NCBI GenBank assembly: GCA_965644315.1
Contig: CBFFRQ010000043.1
Coordinates: 248,001 to 312,000 of the forward strand
Length of the DNA: 64,000 bases
Source: Caecitellus pseudoparvulus
Taxonomy: Eukaryota; Bigyra: Bicosoecida
Direction of reading: 5' to 3'
The translations under genes and the position numbers were made by a program. Below, piece after piece: positions 49,679 to 60,236 of this stretch (the first letter of the stretch is position 1; each line of letters starts with the position of its first letter). The notes below the pieces were generated by a model, which ran no database searches, was not told where the DNA came from, and worked only from the letters and a program-made list of their open reading frames with translations.

Positions 49679-52182
49679 ATGGCTGCTGCAGCGACAAAGG
49701 CGCGGGTGACGAAGCCCTCTTTGAATGGGATCCCTGGTCTCATGACGCTGGGCATGGGGTGCGTGGGCCCCTGGCCTGCTTTGGAGACTTGACTGCGCGC
49801 GGAAATTGCACGCGTTGCTTGCGGCGCAGGACCCGGGTGGAGCTCGACAAGACGCAAGGCTTTGCATTTGGAAAGAGCATTGATGGAACCTATGTCGCTT
49901 TTGACAAGCCCCCCGCCTCTCAGACCGTTGCGAGGACTGACGAAGAGCTAGAGAAGGTGAGGCGCCACGGGGAGTCACAGAGATCGCGAGCCTCGGCGGG
50001 AGCAGATTGCCACGCAAGAACTGCGCCTACTCACAGCTCATCGCGAGCAAGAGGCTGTCAGAGTCCTTGTCTGCGAGGGACTTTGCAGAAGCGTCCGCGA
50101 CAAGTTCAGAGCCCTTGGATGGCAAGGTGAGCAGTGCAAGCCCTTGCCCTCAGTACACGTGCATGCACGCTGCCCCGCACGCTTTGCTCGCAGCGCTTGA
50201 CATTCCTTGCGTACTTCAAGGAAGCAGTCACAGAGAGTCGTGTGGAGAGTTACCGCGTCCGGGGCATCCTGATCCACTACTTCCTTGCGGATGACACTGT
50301 GGAGATGCACGAACCAGAAGTGCGCAACTCCGGCATGCCAAGTGGCAAGTTCCTGAAGCGCATGCAGCACCCAGATGTGACTGTGGACGCACTTCAGGTC
50401 GGGGAGAACCTGACTGTGTACGGGCGCACCTTTCGCATTTACCAATGCGACGATTTCACGAGGGAGTTCTATGAAGCGCGGGGCACACCGCAGGCCCCCA
50501 ACACAGACCTCCCGATGGACCCGTGGTCCGCAACAGCCTCTACAGTGGTGAGAGGGGGACCAGGAGAGCACGGCAAGAAAATGAACGCCCTCAAGCGCTA
50601 CCAAGAATCCCGGCTGGGGGCGCTCATGTACAAGACCGACAGCATGGCCAAGTTCCTCAAGTACGACAAGGTCGCCCTTACCTTCTACGCCGAGTGGGAG
50701 GACAAGCGCGCGTTTGGCGAGAAGCATCACTATAAGCTGACGTACTACGTAGCCACTGGGGAGGTGCAAATCACGGAGATGCGGGACACCAACGCCCAGG
50801 TGATCTTCCCGCTCTTCCTGAAGAAGCAACGCCTGCCCCGGGAAACCCTCGTCCACGACGACCGGCTGAGCAGTTGTGAGGATGGCGACGGGTCTCAAGA
50901 CTACTACAACGAGGATGACCTGCGCGTCGGGTCAGTGCTGAAAGTGCACAAGCGGGACTTCTTGCTGTACGACTGCGACGATTTGACCCAGGCCTGGTAC
51001 TTGGAGGAGAAGGGCGTTGACCAGCGTGAGGGCCGAGTGGACGTGTCTGAGCCCCCCCCAGTCAAAGTGGAGTTGCCCCCTCCACCAAGCACAGGCTTCG
51101 GCTCTGAGGAAGACAGCTTGCAGAGTTGGAAGTACCTGGTTCCCAAGCCGAAGAAGACTGACCTGCAAAAGCTCAAGGCGGCGAAGGGGCACACACTGAA
51201 GTTTCAAGCCCACCTAATGTCGACAAGACCCTCAGACTCAGGCAGGGTGTTCCGCATCACGTGGTACCTTGACGATGACACCATTGCAGTGTACGAGCCG
51301 CCCCAGCGCAACACGGGAGTCATGGGGGGCGCCTTTGCGCGGAGGGACAAGTACATTAACAGTGACACTGGGAAGCACTTCGTCGTCTCCGAGTTCTTCC
51401 TCGGCGCCATCGTGGAGATTAACAGCCACGTCTTCGAAATCACTGAGGCTGACGACTTCTCCTTGCGCCACATGGAGAGCTCTGCTGAGTTGTGGCCCAT
51501 GTCCAACATCGAATTCGTCATGCGCAACCTCAAGAAGAAGCTGCAAGACCACTCGCGGTCGCTGCGCAAAATGTTCCGCAAGTTCGACGAAGATCACAGC
51601 CAGACTATCAGCTTGCAAGAGTTCCAGAACATGCTGGACTACTACGGCATGGGCGTGAGCAGGCACGAGCTGCTGACCATCTTCCGTGCCTTTGACAAGA
51701 GTGGCACAGGCCTCATTGACTATGGCACCTTCTGCGATGTGTTCACGGACAGGGACGAAGTGGGCGGCGTGGAGGCCGTGAGCGGCGAGATGAACCTGGA
51801 CATCTCAGCTGGCGCCATGTCTGCTGCCGAGGCAGCCAAGTACGAAGAGAAGGCGGTGAAAGCCGACAGCGACATCAAGCACCAAGCCCACCTTGATGCT
51901 CTGCTTCAGCAAGTTTCCTTGGCGCTGCGGAACAGCAAGGCGGCGACGGTGCTGTACCAAAAGTTCCGCGACTTTGACGAAAACAAGGACAACACTGTGG
52001 ACCGCCGCGAGTTCCGCATGGCCATGGGCGGCTGCTCGGCCCACGGCATGTTCCACCTTTCTCAAGAAGACATCGCCATCCTTGAGAAGGAGTTCTATCC
52101 CCCAGGCGTTGACAATTTGGACTACAATAAGTTCATTTCAGTTGTGACTGCTCATGCAGATCGGGCGCTGAGGTCAGCTTGA
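49679..52182 (+). CDS. RIB72/EFHC1-type axonemal protein (DM10 x3 plus EF-hands)
   Basis: Exons 49679-49758, 49830-49956, 50037-50126, 50194-52182 (introns 71, 80 and 67 nt), 761 aa. Three DM10 domains lie at about residues 100-205 ('RLTFLAYFKEAV', 'YQCDDFTREFYE'), 257-372 ('YDKVALTFYAEWED', 'LYDCDDLTQAWY') and 432-529 ('TLKFQAHLMST', 'ITEADDFSLRHM'). EF-hands follow: a canonical loop FDEDHSQTISLQEF near 562, a degenerate FDKSGTGLIDYGTF near 600, and a canonical FDENKDNTVDRREF near 692. This is the architecture of Chlamydomonas RIB72 and human EFHC1/2, microtubule inner proteins of doublet A-tubules in motile flagella. It is the best single evidence for a motile flagellum. It ends 36 bp from the convergent acyltransferase stop. 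Confidence 0.92.
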
Positions 52183-52218
52183 GTCTCCCTGACACCCTGC
52201 CCGTCGCTCGCACCGCCT

Positions 52219-54626
52219 TCACAGCTTAGCTTCCGCCCCTGCCACAGCCGCTGACTTGGCCACCAGGCCCATCTGTGTCAGGGCACGGTGCAATTCAGTC
52301 ATATAAACCCGTACCCTTGGCTGGACCCACCCAGCAGCATCTTCACAAAGCCCCGCCACGTGCACTGTGAAGCTGTCCTGCCCAAATTGGTTGGCGGTGC
52401 TGTAGGCGACACCCACCCCAGATGGCGTGACTTGCCCCCATCCCCACGCTGACAGGAAACCCCCTGAAATGTTGCTGGTGCTGACCCTCCAAGTGGAGGC
52501 CTTGCGAAGGACTGCCGAGGCCAGTGCTGCTTGGGCGGCAGGGAGCCGAACACCTGAAGAATTGTCCCCCGCAGCGATGCGCGAGAGCCCAAACAAGTGC
52601 CGATCGAAGCCTGCCCCCGCGGCTGCCGCTCGGCATGCAGCGGAGTGGGCGGCAGTTGCGGAGGCAATGGCGTTCCACGCCTCCACACTGTCAGTGCCTG
52701 CCACTACGTGCCTTCCCATCCCCATGCGCTCATGGAGCGCGCGTATGGCCCGCAACGAAAAGACAGATGCACCTCTTGCTGTCTCCGTCCGTCCCCGCCG
52801 GAAGCCCCGCATCTGCACGGGCTCATACTGTCCCACGCTGCCCAGCGTGAGGCTGTCCACGGCCAGGTTGCACCAGGGCATGGGCAGGCCCTCTTCACAT
52901 GTGACGGGGCTTTCGTCCCAGAACTGGTACAGTCCTGACACCACGCCGGACTTGGACCAGTCCGGGATGCTGGCCAGCACGGCGTCAGTGCGGGAACCCG
53001 CCACTTGCATGGCCAGCTGCATCCAGGCATCAGGGCTGCAGCGCCAGCGCTTGACTTGGGCTGCACCATACCCTGTGTACAAGCTCAGCTGGTTGCGCTG
53101 GCGGCGGAGAACTTGCTGAGCATGGTCACGTGCCGACAACTGCACCTCCTGCAACAAAGGGGTGGGGGCCGGCACCCAGTCCACCACGGTCACACGCAGG
53201 GGGCGTGCTCGCTGATCTGCTGCGGGTACCCTGCTGTCCGGCAAGGAGATGCCGTCCTTGAGGAGGCGGGACAGGACGCAGAAGCTGACGAATCCATCGG
53301 CCAGTGCGTGCTCGAAGATGAGGCTGGTGGGGCACACCAAGCCACTCGCCGCCCTTTGCTCGCTGCCACACACCGGCACCGTCAATGCAGTGGGTGGTGC
53401 AACGACAACTTGGCATGCTTTGTCCCACCAGCGATTGTGAGTGCGCATGCCACCGCGCTTGTCGGGTTGGTGACCATGCAGACTGCCTCGAGCGATGTCC
53501 GCCAGACACCTGCTGCCACCGCCCTGGGCCGCATCGAGGCACACCACGAGCGTGGCGCCGATGAGAGTGGCCATGCTCTTACGATTGTGCTGCTTTGTCT
53601 CCAAGCGTTCCCAAGCTGCAGCCCACGCGTCCCTTGGGGCACTGGTGAGCAGCGGCACTTCACTTCCGACGAAAGCCGCCGCGCCTGACCCAGCCTCAGC
53701 AGCCACAGGCGCATTCAAAACGTGCCTGAAGGCACCAGCGAGTTGTTGGCCAGTTACATCTGCGTCATAGTCAACTCGGAACACTTGCCCCTCACGCATC
53801 ACACACAGCCATCGGCAAGGTGCCCGTCGAGCCAGGACCTGCCGGTCAGCAGCGCCCACGACCGGGTAGCCTGCGTGAAGGTCTTGGGCATGATCTGTGT
53901 CACTCCACGTGCTGGCATCTTCCACCCAAACAGTTTCGCCGTCATGGGTGACTTGAGGCGAGAGGCGGGTCCGTGCTCCGGAGGTGCACTCGCAGTGAAC
54001 TTGGGCATCACCGCCACTGCTGCCGAACGCCACCCAGTCGGCAGGTTTGCGTGGCATGCGGCAGGCGTGAAACAGAGTGCGGTTCGCACCCATGCACAGT
54101 GGCTTCCTCCGTAGAGTGTCAATGTCCGCCGTCCCCTGCCACAAGCGCTCTGCTTCCTGCAGGAGTGGCAGTACAACAGCTGCGGCCTGCGCCGCCTGCG
54201 CCTCAGCTGGGCTTGCGTCAACCGGCGCTCGGCAGAACTCAGTGTTGAGGACATAGAAGTAGCTGGAGTTGACGGGGAGAGCGTCTCTGAAGGACAGGTA
54301 CGATGCATCCGTCCACCACCTGCGAAAACAAGTGTGCTCTCTGTGGTTGACCGTCGGAGCGACGTGAGCGATTTCCGCACACACCTGTACAGCCATGAGC
54401 CTCCACCTTGCTGATGCTGCTCCTTGGCCCTGGTCTCCAGGAGTTTCTGCGCTTTGGCAAGTTGTCCTGATGGGCCACTTTCCTGAATCAGGTGGCGTAG
54501 CGCTGCCGCAGCGAGCTCGTCGTCCGCATCAAAGGCTAGCAGGGAAGTGTGCAGCTTGGCCAGGCTTTCGTGGAGTGCAGGCACTGGTAGCTGCGGAAGG
54601 GATTCCTGGGACGCGTACATGGACAT
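52219..54626 (-). CDS. Carnitine/choline O-acyltransferase family enzyme
   Basis: Two exons: complement(52219-54319, 54385-54626), 780 aa. The 65-nt intron is phase 2 and rebuilds 'SWLYR|WWTDASYLSFRD', matching the 'WL.eWW...aYl..R' motif of the family. The active-site motif reads 'FEHALADG' (His418; family form xEHxxxDG). The C-terminal 'STSNISGGFLSAWGWGQVTP' with the following 'GVGVAYS' corresponds to the family 'T/S-S..gfGpv.p.GygvgY' block. Family reaction: reversible transfer of an acyl group between CoA and carnitine (or choline). Length suits CPT-type enzymes, but no membrane segment or obvious presequence is present, so a peroxisomal, cytosolic or matrix location is open. Two close Met codons (54626, 54620) are both possible starts. 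Substrate chain length cannot be judged. Confidence 0.85.
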
Positions 54627-55132
54627 GGTGGCGAGGGGAGGCCTTTCAAGCCGTGTCTCCGGCTACCACTGCAGCTCGTTGCGGATCCTGGTTTGTGTGG
54701 GGGTTGAGGAATGTGGTGGGTGCGCCACACACACACACACATCTGCCTGACACCACACGAGCTGTGCAGGCCCCCCTGCACTGTGCACCTCATATCGACC
54801 AGGAACACCAATGGGCCCCCAGACACAACACACACCCTTATCATCCCGCACACACAGTGCCTGCAAGAGAAGGGACTCTGCACCGGGCAAGCTTGTGCAG
54901 GGCGGGTTGCACTGCTGCTTCTCATTGTAGAGAGCAGCCTTCTGAAGTGTGACCAGGCCCGCCTGCTCCTCTCAAGCACTTTTTGCTTGAATCCGTCCCG
55001 CATTTCCCCCTTGCTGGTAGATCTTGCGTGTGGCGTCCAGGCCAGTGCTCAAAGCTTGGGCGTTTCTCCACCGGTTTCCGCTCCTGCCATCGAGGGCGAT
55101 TGTTTTCAGGAAGCTCTCAGCCCTCAACCATC
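54627..55132. other. Divergent intergenic region
   Basis: About 500 bases between the acyltransferase and the PAS/receiver gene, with promoters of both. It includes a short (CA)n run at about 54726-54740. The plus-strand frame is open upstream of ATG 55133 but contains no earlier ATG. Confidence 0.5.
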
Positions 55133-57868
55133 ATGAGCCAGCCCCTGCTGAAACCTGATGGCACACTCTTGCTGCGGCCCGTGTTGTTGTGGTTCGCTGC
55201 TGAGCAGGATGAGGCAGCCTTCAGGCACGCCAGCGCCGCTCGACGGCTGCACCCGACGCAGGTAGTGGCCGGCTTGCTGGCCTTGCTTGCGATCTTGTCA
55301 ATGGCAGCAAGCGGTGAAGATTTATCTGACACGAACACCATGCTGGTCCTCATCATATGCCGGGTGGTGCCCGCCGTCGGTCTCTTCGTTGCGGCTTGTC
55401 TCGGGGCAACCTCGCACTGGCTCTGGTCCGCTGGCGCCGCGGCTTGCTGCGGGCTGCTGCCGCTGTCTGCAGCCATCATCGCCAATTTATGCGATGGTCG
55501 AGACGGCGCAGCCAGCAGCACGACCTGTGGCCCTGTCGTGGATGGCTTCCCTTCCTTCCTGCCCTTCGCTCTGCTGTGGGTGTCTCCCTTCATCATGAGC
55601 AGCGGACTTGGCGTGCGCTGGCTCGAGACTGCCGTCGCCTCCTCCATCGGCTACGCTGTGAGTCTTGGCATTGTCCTGAGCTCTGCTGGGGCAGAGCACG
55701 TGCTGCAGCCGCTGCTGACCTCCCTGGTCGCGCTGGCCGTGGGGCTGGCCTCGACCTATGCGAATGAGGTGGAGGCGCGCCTTTCCTTTAAGGCCACTGC
55801 CGCGGCTGACCGCCGACTGGAAAGCTTGGTGGAGGAGGCAGTCTCGTCCATGGTGTACAACGAGTCCCAGCAGCGTTTGAATGAGCTGGTCAAGCTCATG
55901 CCCGCCATGGTCAGCGAGCTGGACCCACAGGGCGTCGTGAAGTTCGTGTCGCCAGCGTCCCGGGCGCTGCTGGGGATCGCCCCCACTGACATGCTTGCTG
56001 CAGACTCCCTGCAGTTTGTCCACCCAGATGATCAACGCAAAGCGAAGAATGCGCTGAAGCGAGCGCTGGCAGCGGCACTGTCGACGGATGGCAGCGCTGG
56101 CGTGCCCAACGCTCGCCAGGCGTACGCCCGAGTGCTGCTGCGGCGGCGCCGGGCCAATCCCAACGGCACTTCTTCCTGGGTCAACATGGAGATGCACGTG
56201 TTCGTCGTGGACCGCCCTGGCCAAGACCCGGCCCTGGTCACGGTGGAGCGGCTGGCGACCTTCGCCGAGGTGGCGGCCGCAGCTGCCACGGCGCGCGGTG
56301 AGGATGGTGTGCACTCCACTGCCCCCCAGGAAGGCGCCGTTGGCACTGCCACGTTCGACCCTGAGCACGAGCGTAACCTGGGCTTTGCACTGGCCTACGC
56401 GTGCATGGCGGAGCGCATCCTGCCCACCGCCTCGGACCCGTCCACCTCGCCCCTCTTCCACGAGCGCGTTCGGGAGGGCCAGAGCATGCTGGCGGACGTC
56501 GTGGGCGGCATGACAGCTGCACTGCGCTGCAAGGCACACAACCTGCCCGTCACGGCGGTGGGGGACGTGAACATCCTGCACATGGTTGACGTCTGTGTCA
56601 GCATCGCCAAGGTGCTCGTGGGCTCCATCGTGCTGGAGGTGCACTCCGACTCCTCCGTGCCTGCTGCAGTGTCCTGCGATGGCCCCAAGGCCAGGGCGGC
56701 GCTCATGTCGCTGCTGATGGGTGCATTTGGGCGCTCCGGCCCTTCCCAACTGGGCACGGTGGCTGTGGTCCTCGTCAGGTCCGTCGTGCCCCAGCCAGGC
56801 GCGCCACCCAGCATCATTCGGCTCGAGTTGCAGGTAAAAGGAGCGGAGGGCAGCAAGGCCTCCATCACTGCTCGCCAGTTGTCAGCAGACTTGCAGTTGG
56901 ACCCCCTTGCTGACGTCATGGCACCCCCAGAGCGAGTGGGCTCTGACACTGCTCAGAACGAGGCCTTGCTGCCCACGAACAGGCTGCACAAGTACACGCT
57001 GGGGGCCAGCAGGCACCTTGCATTGAGCTTGGGCGGCAACCTTGGCGTGTCACCAGGTGCACCTGCCCTTTCTGACCCCTCTGGTGTCACGTTTTGGCTG
57101 CACATCCCAGTCACCACCCAGCCTCGCACTTTCACTGCCGGGCCCACGGCGGTGCCCCTGCCCATCCTGCGGCAGCGCATTGTATCAACTGCCATGCCTC
57201 GACTGACGAAGGACCCCTTTGCCCCGCACAACGTCCCTGTGCGTCTGACCTCAGCCGCTGGCGGCGCTGCCAGCCCAGGCGCAGGAGCAGCGAGCCCGGG
57301 CACGCCATCCTCCCCGACGACACCGGCGCCCGCGCCAGCCCCAGCTCCTGCCCCGAGACCTGCCCCAGGCCGTACGCTCCCGGCCAACATCCAGAACCTT
57401 GGCAAGCACATCATGTTCGTGGACGACGAGCACGTGAACCGCCGCCTAGGCTCGCGCATGCTGCAGCGCCTGGGGTGCACCTTCGACCTGTTGGAGGACG
57501 GCGACGAGGTGTCTGGGCGGCTGTCCAACACGGACAAGCCTTTCGACATGATCATCATCGACATCGTCATGCAGCGCACAGATGGTGCGGTTGTGTGTGC
57601 ACAGCTTCGAAATGCCGGAGTAGACTTGCCGATCATTGCCATGACTGGCAACACGGGCGCGCGGGATGTGAAGCGTTTCCTGACTGCCGGCTTCGACATG
57701 ATGCTGGCGAAGCCATTCGACATCACGGGGCTTGGCAGGGCAATCCTGGAGGCCCCTGCTCGCCGCGCGAGGACGCGAGCTCGCGCAGCGCAGCAGCGGG
57801 GCACAGCACAGGCAGCAGCTGCCGCTGCCGCTGCCGCTGCCGGTGTCGAGATTTCGGACGCGTCATGA
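55133..57868 (+). CDS. Hybrid histidine-kinase-like sensor: membrane, PAS, degenerate kinase, intact receiver
   Basis: Single exon, 911 aa from ATG 55133. About six hydrophobic segments lie within residues 40-205. A PAS domain follows at ~255-345 ('NELVKLMPAMVSELDPQGVV', 'FVSPASRALLGIAPTDML', 'FVHPDDQRKA'). The next ~350 residues keep the shape of HisKA/HATPase, but no phosphoacceptor His motif is visible. The N-box Asn is replaced ('ALMSLLMGAFGRSG' for LLxNAxKFT), and the GxGL box is worn ('LGASRHLALSLGGNLGV'). Residues ~760-875 form a complete receiver: Asp764/Asp765, phosphoacceptor Asp810 in 'IIIDIVM', Thr838 and Lys860 in 'LAKPFD'. So phosphorylation would have to come from another kinase, or the receiver acts as a switch. 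The C-terminus is Ala-rich. The coding sequence is convergent with the glycosidase (30 bp). Confidence 0.8.
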   Translation: MSQPLLKPDGTLLLRPVLLWFAAEQDEAAFRHASAARRLHPTQVVAGLLALLAILSMAASGEDLSDTNTMLVLIICRVVPAVGLFVAACLGATSHWLWSAGAAACCGLLPLSAAIIANLCDGRDGAASSTTCGPVVDGFPSFLPFALLWVSPFIMSSGLGVRWLETAVASSIGYAVSLGIVLSSAGAEHVLQPLLTSLVALAVGLASTYANEVEARLSFKATAAADRRLESLVEEAVSSMVYNESQQRLNELVKLMPAMVSELDPQGVVKFVSPASRALLGIAPTDMLAADSLQFVHPDDQRKAKNALKRALAAALSTDGSAGVPNARQAYARVLLRRRRANPNGTSSWVNMEMHVFVVDRPGQDPALVTVERLATFAEVAAAAATARGEDGVHSTAPQEGAVGTATFDPEHERNLGFALAYACMAERILPTASDPSTSPLFHERVREGQSMLADVVGGMTAALRCKAHNLPVTAVGDVNILHMVDVCVSIAKVLVGSIVLEVHSDSSVPAAVSCDGPKARAALMSLLMGAFGRSGPSQLGTVAVVLVRSVVPQPGAPPSIIRLELQVKGAEGSKASITARQLSADLQLDPLADVMAPPERVGSDTAQNEALLPTNRLHKYTLGASRHLALSLGGNLGVSPGAPALSDPSGVTFWLHIPVTTQPRTFTAGPTAVPLPILRQRIVSTAMPRLTKDPFAPHNVPVRLTSAAGGAASPGAGAASPGTPSSPTTPAPAPAPAPAPRPAPGRTLPANIQNLGKHIMFVDDEHVNRRLGSRMLQRLGCTFDLLEDGDEVSGRLSNTDKPFDMIIIDIVMQRTDGAVVCAQLRNAGVDLPIIAMTGNTGARDVKRFLTAGFDMMLAKPFDITGLGRAILEAPARRARTRARAAQQRGTAQAAAAAAAAAAGVEISDAS

Positions 57869-57886
57869 GGCCTCCGGTTCACTCGC

Positions 57887-57900
57887 AAATGCAAGCATTT
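57887..57900. terminator. AAATGCAAGCATTT inverted repeat at convergent gene ends
   Basis: A 6-bp inverted repeat with a 2-base centre that runs into the glycosidase stop codon (57899-57901) and lies 18 nt past the sensor-gene stop. Same ATGCA-core class as the palindromes at 12073, 29678 and 36543. Confidence 0.4.
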
Positions 57901-60085
57901 AGCTAACGATTTTCTGGTCCCATTCGCGACTCTGGTGGGCGTGGGCGCCCCACCGCAGCAGGCAGGGGATGTGTGTAGGGGCAGCCGAGGCAGCCTGCAG
58001 GCCTCCAGGGACTGGGGCTGGCGACAACTGGGCTTGCACAGACACCGTGGGCTGCCCAGTTGCATGTGGCGTGACGGCCACATCCAACACGACGCACCAG
58101 GCACCCCCAACAACCACACTCCACCCACACACCTGAACACCATGGCGGTGCCGCGGTGAGATCGTCAGCCGCCCGTCCTCCCATGCCAACCCGACAACGT
58201 GGCTGAGGCAGAGGGCGATGGGTCCGAGCCCACCCCACCCAACGAAGTTTGGGCGCGCTGGGTCACCAGCAGCATCTGAATCTGGGGCATAGTTTTCCCA
58301 AATGCGCCCAGTCTCGTGGAAGGTGCGTGCGACGGCACCGAGGTGGCTGGCGACCACCCGACATGCATCTGCGTCCTCCCCTCCAGCTTGCAGGGCAAGT
58401 GCAGCGGCATACACCATGGGGGGCCACACGCCGCCCTTCCAATAGTGCCCACTCGAACAGTACCCCTGTTCGTCAGCTGCCAGGGCCGGCACTAAGTGGT
58501 GCCTCCCAAACGTGGAGGGGTTGTGCAGGTGAGCAGCCATGGCCTTGATTCGCGCGCAGTGTTGTTTGGGGCAGGCTGACGCTGCTTCGGCTGTCAGCGT
58601 TACGTCAAAGTACGCCTGCAAGGCCAGAGGAACCCACCAGGCCGCGGCAGTCTTTATGCCAGTACTTGCACCAGTGCGGTCAACATCGCAGTACCAGCAG
58701 GCAGCCTCGTCCCATGCCTTGGCCTCACACCAGCTGGCCAAGGCATGGGCCTCCGAGACCACGTCAGCCATGCCAGCAGTTCCCGTGCCACCTTCGCCTT
58801 GAACAGTTGCAGCTTTAGCTAACGCTAGAAGCGCGACACAAGACAGGAGGGCTTGGGCGGTGGCATCCACCCACGACATGTGCCCGTGTGCTGTGGCTGC
58901 AACAGCAGCCCCTGCCTGTTTCATGTGCTCGGGTTCTAACCCAGAGGGCGACGGCACTCGATCAATGTTGTCCATCCCGCAAGCATAACCATTGCTCCAA
59001 TAAGAGCCATCTTGCCAGCTTCGATGTTTGCGCGTCCACCTGTGGTATGCTGCCAGGTGAGGCAGCACAGCCGCCGCGCGAGCCCGGTCCCCCGTTGCCC
59101 GCAAGTGCCGCCACTCACTCCATGCAAACAAGTTGGGGCCTGTGCCACAAGGGTGAGAGGGGTGCCATTGAAATGCACCGTTCCCTCGAATCTCCCGGCA
59201 AATGTACCCGTCTGGCACCTGCAGTGCGTAGAAGTTGTCCAGTGCCCGCTGCGCGGGAAATGTCCCGGGTGCCCACCGCCAGAATTCAAGCATGAAGACT
59301 GTATCCCACAGGAACAAACACCCATTAAAAGCGGCATCTGGATATGCTGCGACCAGTTTTGAACCCGGTGGTGCAGCCGTCATATTCTCCGTTGCCAGCC
59401 CCACTGCGTGTTCGTACAGCCTCTCAAGGTCTGGGGCCAGCCTGCTGACCAAGGTCTCCAGCCCACCTGCAGCACAGTCCAAATCCTTGACTGGAAGAAT
59501 TTTTACTGTTGGAAAGTGTTGGACATTGCCTCGCCCAGCTGGAAGCGGAGGAGCGCAGGGCAAGCTCTGCACCCCACCCCCGGATGCAAGTGCCGCTGCG
59601 AGCACACCAGACTTCTCAACGACGTTGAGGTAGCCATCTGACCCAACTTCTGGCGTATACACGTACAATGTGTCGCCAAAGGCAGGGCTTGCTGCAGGTT
59701 GCGCGGCCGTGCTCGGGCAATCCTGCTCGCCAGCAGAGCCTTCGAAGGTGCCTGTGGATGTGTGGCCTTCTGCTGGCGAGAATTGAAACCAGGTCTGCCC
59801 CCCATCAACTGACATCTTGGCACACCCTTCTTGGAGTTGGATCAGCATGCCTCGTGCTGAATCAGACAATAGGGCTTGTGGGGCAGAGCCATCTGTCGAT
59901 GTGGCATGGTCGCCTTCACCCTGCCGGTGCTCCTCACGGAAGGTGAAACCCTTCGGCGCTCCACTTGAGAAGAACTCCTCCCACAGAGCTTCTCCGCTTG
60001 CACTGCTGATCCGCTGCAAATAATCTCCGCAAGTGAAGGTGAAGCGTAGGCCTTTTCTGGGTAGTGCAGGAGCTGCAGCTGCCAT
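57899..60085 (-). CDS. (alpha/alpha)6-barrel glycosidase, GH63/GH37 clan (clan GH-G)
   Basis: Single-exon 728 aa from ATG 60085; the frame extends upstream without an ATG. N-terminal ~240 residues form a beta-rich region. The catalytic barrel shows 'LFLWDTVFMLEFWRW', 'VPDGYICREIRG', 'FAWSEWRHLRAT', 'WSNGYACGMDNIDR', 'GHYWKGGVWPPMVYAAALAL', 'RIWENYAPD' and 'NFVGWGGLGPIALCL'. These are hallmarks of six-hairpin inverting glycosidases such as trehalases, glucosidase I-like GH63 and mannosylglycerate hydrolases. The exact substrate (trehalose, an alpha-glucoside, mannosyl- or glucosylglycerate) cannot be told. No signal peptide is seen, so a cytosolic enzyme for a compatible solute or reserve sugar is possible. 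A TGCGGAAACCGC word lies just upstream of the ATG. Confidence 0.75.
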   Translation of the reverse strand: MAAAAPALPRKGLRFTFTCGDYLQRISSASGEALWEEFFSSGAPKGFTFREEHRQGEGDHATSTDGSAPQALLSDSARGMLIQLQEGCAKMSVDGGQTWFQFSPAEGHTSTGTFEGSAGEQDCPSTAAQPAASPAFGDTLYVYTPEVGSDGYLNVVEKSGVLAAALASGGGVQSLPCAPPLPAGRGNVQHFPTVKILPVKDLDCAAGGLETLVSRLAPDLERLYEHAVGLATENMTAAPPGSKLVAAYPDAAFNGCLFLWDTVFMLEFWRWAPGTFPAQRALDNFYALQVPDGYICREIRGNGAFQWHPSHPCGTGPNLFAWSEWRHLRATGDRARAAAVLPHLAAYHRWTRKHRSWQDGSYWSNGYACGMDNIDRVPSPSGLEPEHMKQAGAAVAATAHGHMSWVDATAQALLSCVALLALAKAATVQGEGGTGTAGMADVVSEAHALASWCEAKAWDEAACWYCDVDRTGASTGIKTAAAWWVPLALQAYFDVTLTAEAASACPKQHCARIKAMAAHLHNPSTFGRHHLVPALAADEQGYCSSGHYWKGGVWPPMVYAAALALQAGGEDADACRVVASHLGAVARTFHETGRIWENYAPDSDAAGDPARPNFVGWGGLGPIALCLSHVVGLAWEDGRLTISPRHRHGVQVCGWSVVVGGAWCVVLDVAVTPHATGQPTVSVQAQLSPAPVPGGLQAASAAPTHIPCLLRWGAHAHQSREWDQKIVS

Positions 60086-60236
60086 GCCTGCCTGCGGAAA
60101 CCGCTTCGTCTCACACGACAGATGCGTCAACTGTGCAAACGAATCACCACTTCAAATTGCTAACCAGGGTGCAACCAAAGCAGACTGGTAAAATGTTAGA
60201 AGGTGAACAGTATTGTGGAAGAGCCTGCCCATCGCA

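Noticed and set aside
55133-57868. Bacterial contamination because of the PAS/receiver architecture
   Set aside because: Base composition and style match the neighbours, and hybrid sensor proteins are known in many algae and fungi.
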